A DNA stretch of 64,000 nucleotides from assembly GCA_949130485.1 (NCBI GenBank), contig OX422185.1, forward strand, positions 13,438,562 through 13,502,561. The letters run 5' to 3'. Numbering within the stretch: the stretch's first letter is position 1; each line of letters opens with the position of its first letter. A program made the position numbers and the translations under genes. The notes under the pieces are model-generated. The model was not told the origin of the DNA. It ran no database searches and worked only from the letters and a program-made list of their open reading frames with translations. Source of the DNA: Agelas oroides (taxonomy: Eukaryota; Porifera; Demospongiae; Agelasida; Agelasidae). Below are positions 51,940 to 60,868 of this stretch, piece after piece.

Positions 51940-52345
51940 CACTTGGAATGTTCCCATGTCAGTAATGTTGTTTGAACTGTCAGCTGAAGAGGGAGACCAT
52001 TCAGACCAATCTGGTGACTTGCATGACAGAAGAAGCAAGCAAGATTTGTTCATAAGGAGGACAACATCCTTCCAATATGTAGGTCGCCACAGAAAGCAAC
52101 GTTAGTCTAAGAATGATAGGATGATCTAAGAATACTTCACTCTACACGGAGAACTGCAGATGCTTCTCCAGACTCTAGTAAGCCACTTATGCCTTCCTCC
52201 TCGCTTTTCAAGATTAGGAACACCACCAAACAACAACTCACTCAGTTGGCAGACAAACCCCATTATTTTCAGCCTATCCCGTTCCTATAACTTGTAACTA
52301 TAAGTGAATCTTTCATGACCGTACTTCAGCTGTTGAAGGATCCCA
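51940..52345 (-). pseudogene. Filamin-repeat remnant of a TRIM-NHL gene, copy 1
   Basis: About 45 bases (ACAAACACTTGGAATGTTCC, ATGTCAGTAATGTTG, GAACTGTCAG) match the filamin part of the TRIM-NHL gene at 46,285-46,335 at roughly 85%, in the same orientation. The following ~350 bp (GAGGGAGACCATTCAG, AGAAGCAAGCAAGATTTGTT, TTCCAATATGTAGGTC) recurs at 57,738-58,100, so a decayed gene piece was duplicated with its flank. Confidence 0.55.
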
Positions 52346-52749
52346 AACAGTGCTATGGTAAGTATGGTTACCCTTGGAAGAAGGGGCATGAGGGGGAATA
52401 CCCATTAGCGGCCTACAGGCAAACAGTGATGTGATGAAATGGGTCTCATTACTTTCATGCCGTTTCATGTCCCCTGTCACATAACCCACCGAAGCCGCAT
52501 TACGTCACACCTACACCACTGCCACAAGCGGCATCGCACAAGGTGTTCGTCACTAAAGCAGAAAAATAAAAAGAAGGAATAAAACCCATTTCCTGTCCCT
52601 AAGCCCTAACCATTAGACCACATGCAACTTCGAACTACCATGCACACTCAAGGGCCATACTACACTACGCATGCGCAATGCACGCTCCACCCACACATAT
52701 CCACACATATATATCACGTGAGGAATGACGTAAGTATTAACGACCGCAT
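52346..52749. other. Non-genic stretch
   Basis: No gene seen. AACCCATTTCCTGTCCCTAA near 52,585 precedes a short phrase with CTAACCATTAGACCACATGC that looks like a tRNA A/anticodon part in complement, but no B box is present. Confidence 0.35.
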
Positions 52750-55610
52750 ACGCGTATACAGAGGAGGTTGGACACGCTTACGGACGTGCACGGAACTCCG
52801 TGTCACGTATGGTTAGTAAACATTGCAAGATCAGCGTGGCGACAGCTCTCGAAGTGCGTTTTTGTACCTGTCCTGTCGCGGGAACTAAAACCTGTAGGAG
52901 CATCATACTCGGTTCGCGGATAGTTTAGATGGGACCCTACTGTTCCTGTGTATCTGTGGCGCTGGGGAGTCAAAACCTCGCAGCAAGAGCGAGTTAAACC
53001 CGGAGCGTGATTAACATGACCTTGAGGACGGTACTTTGAACAGTTGTAGCTCCATAACGCAACGGGCTATGAAGCTCGGACTTGCGTTGGATGAAAGTAG
53101 AAAGACGGCTGATTCCAGTGATGTGCATTTGTGGGGGTGACACCCCCATTGGTTTTGGAGCTACAGAGCTTTGAAAGTTGACAAGATTTGGGAAGTGTGA
53201 AAATAGGCTACAATTTAGGAGCTCATATCTTCCGGTCAGATCATGCTATTGTGACAGAACTTGCACCAAAATGAAGCCCTTTCCATGTACTTTCTGATGA
53301 TCTCCACATTGTTGGTGACACCCCATACAGATTTGGAGTAATCCAGCTTTGAAGTTGACTATAATTGTGAAAGACGTAAATCTGGATAAAATTCAATCAC
53401 CCATATCTCCTCAACAAAGAAGACAGTGGTGATGGGACTCACACCAAAATGATGCACATTCTATATACTTTCTGATGATATCCATATTGTTGGTGACATC
53501 CCATACAAATTTGGAGCTATACGGCTTTGAAATCAACTATGTTTGTGCAATATCAAAATATGTGGTAAATAGGAGCCCATATCTTCCCGTCAGATTATGC
53601 TATCGTGACAGAACTTGAAGCCCTTTCCATGTACTTTGTGATGATCTCCACACTGTTGGTGACACCCCATACAGATTTGGAATAATCCAGCTTTGAAGTT
53701 GACTATAATTGTGAAAGACGTAAAAATCTGGATAAAATTCAATCACCCGTATCTCCTCAACAAAGAATTCGAAGACAGTGGTGATGGGACTCACACCAAA
53801 ATGATGCATATTCTGTGTACTTTCTGGTAATATCAACATTGTTGGTGACACCCCATGAAGGTTTAGAGCTTTGAGGTCAACCGTGATAGCACAATATCCG
53901 AATAGGGATAAAATTTAACCACCTGATGGTGTATATCTTCTGAAAAAGAGACAGAAGTGATGGGACTCACACCAGATGGCTAAGAAGTCAACTATGTTTG
54001 TGAAAACAACATCTTAACCATAGGCTATGGAGTGAGACTACCAATATCATTGAGGAACGTGCATGCATGATGCATGAGACTTAACCTAATCTACGAATTT
54101 CTATGTGCCAGAATGCATTTATGTGTAAACCTACTGCAATCAAACATGAAATGACCTAATTCATAGGCCTTCCCTGCCTCCAGCATATTACCACAGGCCT
54201 TCTCCATTTGGAAATGACTAAACGTTTGATGTAGAGAAGGCATGAGAATGAGAGGCTATTAATAGAGTGTCGCCATTGAAGTGGAATCATAAAGTATAAT
54301 TATATCACTTTCACATTGTTGGCTATACTTGAGTAGATAATACTTTCATGCAAAACAAAGGTCCAAAAATAAATGGGACATCACCAATATGAGTAGGTAT
54401 CACCGAAAGCACATAGAATGTGTGTCTTTTGTGTAAGTCCCATCACTGTCCTCAGAGATGTTTATTTTTATCAGCATGATTTCTGAGCAAGATGGCTTCA
54501 AATTTCTATATGTCACAGAAAATCTGAATATCATCAGAAGGTATACAGAATGTGCTTCATTTTGGTGAGAGTCCCATCACCACTGTCTTCTTTGCTGAGC
54601 AGACACAGGTGATTGAGTTTTACCCATATTTTGATATTGCACGAACATAATTGACTTCAAAGCCGTATAGCTCCAAATTTGTATGGGATGTCACCAACAA
54701 TACGGATATCATCAGAATGTATATGGAATGTGCATCATTTTGGTGAGAGTCCCATCACCACTGTCTTCTTTGCTGAGCAGACACAGGTGATTGAGTTTTA
54801 CCCATATTTTGATATTGCACGAACATATTTGACTTCAAAGCCGTATAGCTCCAAATTTGTATGGGATGTCACCAACAATACGGATATCATCAGAATGTAT
54901 ATGGAATGTGCATCATTTTGGTGTGAGTCCCATCACCACTGTCTTCGAATTCTTTGTTGAGGAGATACGGGTGATCCAGATTTACGTCTTTCACAATTAT
55001 AGTCAACTTCAAAGCTGGATTACTCCAAATCTGTATGGGGTGTCACCAACAATGTGGAGATCATCAGAAAGTACATGGAAAGGGCTTCATTTTGGTGCAA
55101 GTTCTGTCACAATAGCATGATCTGACCGGAAGATATGAGCTCCTAAATTGTAGCCTATTTTCACACTTCCCAAATCTTGTCAACTTTCAAAGCTCTGTAG
55201 CTCCAAAACCAATGGGGGTGTCACCCCCACAAATGCACATCACTGGAATCAGCCGTCGTTCTACTTTCATCCAACGCAAGTCCGAGCTTCATAGCCCGTT
55301 GCGTTATGGAGCTACAACTGTTCAAAGTACCGTCCTCCAGGTCATGTTAATCACGCTCCGGGTTTAACTCGCTCTTGCTACGAGGTTTTGACTCCCCAGC
55401 GCCACAGATACACAGGAACAGTAGGGTCCCATCTCAACTATCCGCGAACCGAGTATGATGCTCCTACAGATTTTAGTTCCCGCGACAGGACAGGTACAAA
55501 AACGCACTTCGAGAGCCGTCGCCACGCTGATCTTGCAATGTTTACTAACCATACGTGACACGGAGTTCCGTGCACGTCCGTAAGCGTGTTCAACCTCCTC
55601 TGACGCGTAT
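52750..55610. mobile_element. Large inverted-repeat (fold-back) element, 2.86 kb
   Basis: The left end GCGTATACAGAGGAGGTTGG and right end CAACCTCCTCTGACGCGTAT are complements, and the pairing continues inwards for more than 600 bp per arm (CACGGAACTCCGTGTCACGT, GGGACCCTACTGTTCCTGTG, AACCCGGAGCGTGATTAACA). The centre is built from diverged repeats of a unit with GATGGGACTCACACCAAAAT, CCCATACAAATTTGGAGCTA and GGTGACACCCCATACAGA, present in both orientations; two units at 54,564-54,741 and 54,742-54,919 are almost identical 178-bp tandem copies. No transposase or other gene is seen. Confidence 0.85.
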
Positions 55611-55875
55611 ACGTCAGAGGAGGTCGGACATGGTTGAACTTTACTAATTTAAATGGCTGAGGTCACACTAATTGATTTTTCGTATCTCAACAGACTAGCT
55701 CTCTCGACTTTCACTGAGGTAGGCCCCAGTTTTCAAATCAGGATTCAAGGCTGGATCCAGTCATAGAAAACGCTAAAAAAACTTTCTACCTTGCAATATC
55801 CAAGATCAATTAGTGTGACCTCAGTTGTTTCAATTAGCAAAGGTCAACCATGTCCGACCTCCTCTGCGTATACGT
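55607..55875. mobile_element. Small relative of the large fold-back element
   Basis: TATACGTCAGAGGAGGTCGG at the left and CCGACCTCCTCTGCGTATAC at the right are complements, followed inwards by ACATGGTTGA / TCAACCATGT and GAGGTCACACTAATTGATTT / ATCAATTAGTGTGACCTC. It shares its terminal 16-20 bases with the 2.86-kb element and abuts it head-to-head, so the junction (CCTCCTCTGACGCGTATACG) is itself nearly palindromic. It lies about 100 bp upstream of oxidase 3. Confidence 0.85.
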
Positions 55876-55970
55876 ACCGTACCGTGATAAAATATGGGTG
55901 TGGCTTCCTAATGCACAAAATTAAAAGGGGTGGGGCTGGGGGTGCCCGCGCCCAACGGTCATGTGCCACG

Positions 55971-57080
55971 ATGGCGCTGTCAAAGCCTCGAGTGGCTGTC
56001 ATAGGTGCGGGGGTGATTGGGCTCTCAATCGCAACACGTCTAGCAGAAACCTATGGAAGACGGCTGGATGTGACCGTGATGGCCGACAAATTCACTCCAA
56101 ACACGACAAGCGATGGGGCAGGCGGTATATTTATACCTTACACTGTCGGGTTCTCCGAGGAGGGTGCGCGGAAACTACAAAGATGGGCCACCCAGACTTT
56201 CCATTACCTCACGAAGCTCTACGAGTCCGGGATACGCGACGAGATTGGTCTCTCGCTCGTGACGGGACATGACATTCACATAAAACCTGGAGAATACCCG
56301 TTACCATGGTGTAAAGACTTGCTCTTTGATTTTGAAGTCCTGAAGAACCAGAGTTTGGAATCTGCACTTGATCTTCCTCCAGTCCCAGCTGGAAAAGTGA
56401 AGCAGGATTTCCTCAGTGAAAGTTCACTCTATTCGAGAACAAAGAACGCAACTATTTTCAAGTTCAAAACTTTTGTGTTGGAAGGAAAGACGTATTTGCC
56501 ATGGTTAATGAAAAAGTTTCAGGCATTGGGCGGACTCATCATCAAGCACAAGGTCGATAGTTTGGGAGAGCTTGAAAACTATGACATCATCATAAATTGC
56601 ACAGGGCTTGCGGCCAGAGAACTAGTTGGTGATACGTCAGTTTATCCAATCCGAGGCCAGAGTGTAGCAGTAAATATTCCTTCCTTGGGAAAATTCTGTT
56701 GTTGTGTAGATGACGACCTCCTTTACATCATCTCTCACAAAGACTATTTAATTTTGGGTGGAACTGCTGAAGCGAATAATTGGTCAACGACCCCTGATCC
56801 AAAAACAAGGGAGGAAATCCTACGTAAATGTTCTGATATGTTGCCAACACTACGAGGGGCTGAGGTAGTGGGTGAATGGGCATGCTTGAGACCAGCAAGG
56901 GAGGAAGTTCGTTTGGAGCTTGAAAACCCAGGGACTTCCCCCTCCGTGATTCATTGCTATGGACATGGGGGTCAAGGGATTGTTGTACATTGGGGATGTG
57001 TGCAAGACGTGATGCAACTAGTGGAGAAATGTTTGAAAACGAAAGGAAATGCTGCGAGACCATTGAATGCAAAGCTATGA
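55971..57080 (+). CDS. D-amino-acid/D-aspartate oxidase 3, ending AKL (369 aa)
   Basis: Second oxidase subgroup in the window. From the ATG at 55,971 it has VAVIGAGVIGLSIATRL (FAD binding), TTSDGAGGIFIPYTVGFSEE, the NCTGLAARELVG segment, CLRPAREEVRLE with the substrate-binding Arg, and the signature VIHCYGHGGQGIVVHWG. It is about 20 residues longer than oxidases 1 and 2 because of an insert (ESALDLPPVPAGKVKQDFLS). The lid region contains an unusual CCC (GKFCCCVDDDLLYIISHKD) but keeps the Tyr. It ends LNAKL, a peroxisomal targeting tripeptide of the SKL type. The frame is open further upstream, but homology with oxidase 4 and the pseudogene flank supports this ATG. The 5' flank GGGGTGGGGCTGGGG is shared by both. 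Confidence 0.94.
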   Translation: MALSKPRVAVIGAGVIGLSIATRLAETYGRRLDVTVMADKFTPNTTSDGAGGIFIPYTVGFSEEGARKLQRWATQTFHYLTKLYESGIRDEIGLSLVTGHDIHIKPGEYPLPWCKDLLFDFEVLKNQSLESALDLPPVPAGKVKQDFLSESSLYSRTKNATIFKFKTFVLEGKTYLPWLMKKFQALGGLIIKHKVDSLGELENYDIIINCTGLAARELVGDTSVYPIRGQSVAVNIPSLGKFCCCVDDDLLYIISHKDYLILGGTAEANNWSTTPDPKTREEILRKCSDMLPTLRGAEVVGEWACLRPAREEVRLELENPGTSPSVIHCYGHGGQGIVVHWGCVQDVMQLVEKCLKTKGNAARPLNAKL

Positions 57081-57737
57081 AGACACTCACATACTGCCAA
57101 TGCTAAATTAGTTTCACGAAATTAGTGACAATCATAATTTACTACTGAGCACTGTCATTGTCTTTTATTTTCTATACAAGTATATATTTATTTTACCCTA
57201 GCTCATGTAGCTATACATGACATGACTGTGAGAGTCACTTCCAGCTGTTCAAGACTTCACAAGCTGTCAAGAGCCACATGCATAGGTGACTTTGTATAAC
57301 ATCTAGGCCTATCTTTATGGGAGACGTGGTTCGTTGATTGTTCATGCATAGCTGGCTGCTTAGTGTTCAAGACCTTGGGTAGGGTCAAACTATGGCCTTG
57401 TTCCTAAGCATTGTGATCATGCATGCAGTATTGATTGGTTGCAGTACTTCACACACAAGAGCGGTATACAAGTCATGTACGCTCAACTCAGAAGGTGGTC
57501 ACACGTAACATGAAGAAACGTACAAATATGATATGTAGAGTAGGGGTCACATGAAATGTCCATCAAGAGTTTGATGTTTTACATTGTGTTTCACTACGAT
57601 TGTGAAACTTGTGCTGAAATACTCTTGTATGTACAATACGTGTGTGATACGACTAACTACACTATTATTACAAACATTTGTGCTATAGCTTCAATCTGCA
57701 AAACTCGAGAGCAAAGAGAAAGAACGAGAACACTTCA
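57081..57737 (+). repeat. 3' flank, tandem-duplicated
   Basis: 57,205-57,490 matches 60,007-60,235 (TTTACCCTAGCTCATGTA, GCGAGAGTCACTTCCA, GTTCAAGACCTTGGGTAGGG, CACACACAAGAGCGGTATA), so the oxidase 3-oxidase 4 duplication includes their 3' flanks. It also carries one copy of the GGGAGATGTGGTTCGTTGAT repeat. No other gene. Confidence 0.7.
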
Positions 57738-58100
57738 ATGTCAGTAATGTTGTTTGAAGTGTCACTGATCAAGAGGGAGACCATTCAGTCCAATCAGGTG
57801 ACAGAGGAAGCAAGCAAGATTTGTTCATAAGGCTTCCAATATGTAGGTCACCACAGAATTAAAGCAACATTAGTCTAAGAATACTTCATTATACACAGAG
57901 TGCTCTGAGAACTGTGAAATGCTTCTCCGGACTCTATTAAGCCACCGCCTTCCCCTTTGCTCTACAATCATTTCCAAGAATATGTAACCTTACAGGAACA
58001 CACAACAAACAAGAACTCGCCAACTTGGCAGACAAATTGCCAATCCTGTTCCCATATCGGTTCTATAATAATACTTGGTCTTTAATTGCTGACCATACCT
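57738..58100 (-). pseudogene. Filamin-repeat remnant of a TRIM-NHL gene, copy 2
   Basis: Same decayed block as at 51,940-52,345: ATGTCAGTAATGTTGTTTGA, GAGGGAGACCATTCAGTCC, GAAGCAAGCAAGATTTGTTC and CCAATATGTAGGTCACCACA. Only the first 30 bases retain likeness to the filamin part of the TRIM-NHL gene. Confidence 0.45.
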
Positions 58101-58525
58101 CAGTTGTTGAACGATCCCTAATAGGGATGAGGCTATTATGCTCAAAAATTCACCCTTTATGCTATGCTAGTCCGATTATGCTCTTGGTGTGTCCCTATTA
58201 TGCTCATGCAGCAAGTTAATCGAATTTAGTTAAAACTGCGCCCCCAAGGCACACCTCTAACAGCTTCATATCCATGCGCGCGCAGCGGAAGCACCTTACG
58301 CGCTGAATGTTGCCTACTGATTATACTCGCTCCGCAGAGCTACCGATTATTCCGGAAACTATGCCCGCATATTAGCCGCATCCCTAATCCCTAACAGTGA
58401 TACTGGAAGGGGAAAGATCATTTCATGTCATTTGCATGCTGTTCAGGCAAACACCGATGGGTGTGACCATAACTTCCTGACGCGGCAAAAAGGGGTGGGG
58501 CTGGGGTGCCATGCATGATAGTTTC
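58101..58525. other. 5' flank of oxidase 4
   Basis: Nothing recognisable except, near its end, the AAAAGGGGTGGGGCTGGG phrase shared with the flank of oxidase 3. Confidence 0.5.
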
Positions 58526-58569
58526 GTACCCAGACCCCCCTTCAAAGGGGGGTCTGGGTTCGAGACTAA
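58523..58569. mobile_element. Short fold-back inserted at the oxidase 4 start
   Basis: TAGTTTCGTACCCAGACCCC and GGGGTCTGGGTTCGAGACTA form a hairpin with a four-base loop. It lies between the duplicated promoter phrase and the ATG of oxidase 4, is absent from oxidase 3, and is flanked by similar phrases (GCCATGCATGA / ATGCCATGATG). Confidence 0.8.
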
Positions 58570-58573
58570 TGCC

Positions 58574-59686
58574 ATGATGGCGCTGACCAAGCCTCGAGTA
58601 GCTATCATCGGTGCGGGGGTGATTGGGCTGTCAATCGCAACACATCTAGCAGAAACCTATGGAAGAGCGCTGGACGTGACCGTGATGGCCGACAAATTCA
58701 CTCCAAACACGACAAGCGATGGGGCAGGCGGTATATTTATACCTTACACTGTCGGGTTCTCAGAGGAGGGTGCGCGGAAACTACAAAGATGGGCCACCGA
58801 GACTTTCCATTACCTCACGAAGCTCTACGAGTCCGGGATACGCGACGAGATTGGTCTCTCGCTCGTGACGGGATATGACATTCGCATAAAACCTGGAGAA
58901 TACCCGTTACCATGGTGTAAAGACTTGCTCTTTGATTTTGAAGTCCTGAAGAACCAGAGTTTGGAATCTGCACTTGATCTTCCTCCAGTCCCAGCTGGAA
59001 AAGTGAAGCAGGATTTCCTCAGTGAAAGTTCACTCTATTCGAGAACAAAAAACGCAACTATTTTCAAGTTCAAAACTTTTGTGTTGGAGGGAAAGAAGTA
59101 TTTGCCATGGTTAATGAAAAAGTTTCAGGCTGTGGGCGGTCTCATTATCAAGCACAAGGTAGATAGGTTGGGAGAACTTGAAAACTATGACATCATCATA
59201 AATTGCACAGGGCTTGCGGCCAGAGAACTAGTTGGTGATATGTCTGTTTATCCAATCAGAGGCCAGATTGTAGCAGTGAATATTCCTTCCTTGGGAAAAT
59301 TTTATGGTAGTGAAGATGATAACCTGGTTCACGTCATCCCTCACAAAGACTATTGCATTTTGGGTGGAACTGCTGAAGCAAATAATTGGTCAATGACCCC
59401 TGATCCCAAAACAAGGGAGAAAATTCTATGTAAATTTTCCGATATGTTTCCAACACTACGAGGGGCTGAGGTAGTGGATGAATGGGCATGCTTGAGACCA
59501 GCCAGGGAGGAAGTTCGTTTGGAGCTTGAAAACTCAGGGACTTCCCCCTCCGTGATTCATTGCTATGGACACGGGGGTCAAGGGATTGTTGTACATTGGG
59601 GATGTGTGCAAGATGTGATGCAACTGGTGGAGAAATGTTTGGAAACGAAAGGAACTGGTGTAAAACTGATAGGTGCAAAGCTATGA
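58574..59686 (+). CDS. D-amino-acid/D-aspartate oxidase 4, ending AKL (370 aa)
   Basis: Tandem paralog of oxidase 3, over 90% identical at protein level, with VAIIGAGVIGLSIATHL, TTSDGAGGIFIPYTVGFSEE, CLRPAREEVRLE, the signature VIHCYGHGGQGIVVHWG, and the peroxisomal ending IGAKL. In the lid it reads FYGSEDDNLVHVIPHKD, so the Tyr thought to hold the substrate carboxylate is His; this could change substrate range or activity. Two ATGs (58,574 and 58,577) match the start of oxidase 3. An earlier in-frame ATG at 58,511 reads through the inserted fold-back and would add 21 residues (MHDSFVPRPPFKGGSGFETN plus A); homology makes it the less likely start. Confidence 0.94.
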   Translation: MMALTKPRVAIIGAGVIGLSIATHLAETYGRALDVTVMADKFTPNTTSDGAGGIFIPYTVGFSEEGARKLQRWATETFHYLTKLYESGIRDEIGLSLVTGYDIRIKPGEYPLPWCKDLLFDFEVLKNQSLESALDLPPVPAGKVKQDFLSESSLYSRTKNATIFKFKTFVLEGKKYLPWLMKKFQAVGGLIIKHKVDRLGELENYDIIINCTGLAARELVGDMSVYPIRGQIVAVNIPSLGKFYGSEDDNLVHVIPHKDYCILGGTAEANNWSMTPDPKTREKILCKFSDMFPTLRGAEVVDEWACLRPAREEVRLELENSGTSPSVIHCYGHGGQGIVVHWGCVQDVMQLVEKCLETKGTGVKLIGAKL

Positions 59687-60868
59687 AGATAATAAATTGG
59701 TGACAATCATTATTGGGCACTTCAATTGTCTATTGCACAGTTGAATTATCATTTTCTACAAGAATTATAAAACATTAAAAAAGAAAAAAATTAAGGTATG
59801 GTAGGGATGGGATGCTGAAAACTATAGAAAAAAGATGATATAAAGTGAAGGTAAATATACAAAGCCTCATCTATATATTCCTACATCCTTTTCACACTAA
59901 TCAATCAAAGAATTAAACTGTACCCATTTGAACTTATAGAACACATTCATGGTTGAGTTTTTCTGGCTTTTGCCAAAGCTATATTATGTGTCCATGCCAT
60001 GTCTGTGATATTTACCCTAGCTCACGTATAGCTGTATATCATGACTGCGAGAGTCACTTCCAATTCCTGTACGTATAAGACTTCATTGTCACAAGCCGCA
60101 TGGCTGCAGCTGCTTAGTGTTCAAGACCTTGGGTAGGGTCAAACTAGGACCTTGTTCCTAGGCATTGTGATCATGCATGCAGTATTGATTGGTTGCAGTA
60201 CTTCACACACAAGAGCGGTATAAGTCATATACGCTCAACTCAGAAGGACCATGAAATGTACAATATGGTATTTAGAGTAGGGGTGATGCGACTAACTACA
60301 CTATTATTACAAAATTTGTGCTAGCTTCTGCAATACTTGAGAGCAAAGAGGAAGAACAAGTCCACTGCACCCTACAGACGCTTTACTAGAAAGCCCTATT
60401 CTAGCTGGAGACAGCTGCCTTGAAGAGAAGTTAGATCCACTGACCTCATGCCTGGTTTGTAAGAACCAATCAGTGCATACATTCTCTTGCTTGCGGTTAG
60501 TAATTAGCAGCAAATGCACAAAAACAAAATTAATTGCCCAATACTTTTTCCTGCCAAAAATACGGGCACCCCAATGCAGCTGATGAGGCCTGGCATTGGC
60601 TGAAACGCATCTTGCGCAGTGGGTGACTTTATGTAAACATCTAGGCCTTTCTTTAGGGAGATGTGGTTCGTTGATTGTTCATGTACACTGGCAAAATGAC
60701 TTGAAAACAATATAATGTGATCACTGTGATTGGGTAAGGTCAATGAATGTGTACAAAATAAGTGATTGGATGTATGATTAAGATTGAAGGGTAAGAGGCT
60801 TTTGAATCAAGTATAAAACAATGCCAAACAGCAACTCAAGAACAATTAGTTTCACAGAGAGGGGACAG
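59687..60868. other. 3' flank of oxidase 4
   Basis: 60,007-60,235 is the duplicated flank shared with oxidase 3; 60,575-60,685 is a copy of the GGCCTGGCATTGGCTGAAAC repeat. No gene seen. Confidence 0.6.

Noticed and set aside
54679-55120. Proteins with repeated YGMSPTIRISSECIWNVHHF
   Set aside because: These frames translate the tandem repeats inside the 2.86-kb fold-back element and are not conserved in frame in the other arm.
55791-55970. N-terminal extension of oxidase 3
   Set aside because: The extra codons translate the right arm of the small fold-back element and promoter sequence; oxidase 4 and all family members start at the ALSKPRVAVIGAG segment.
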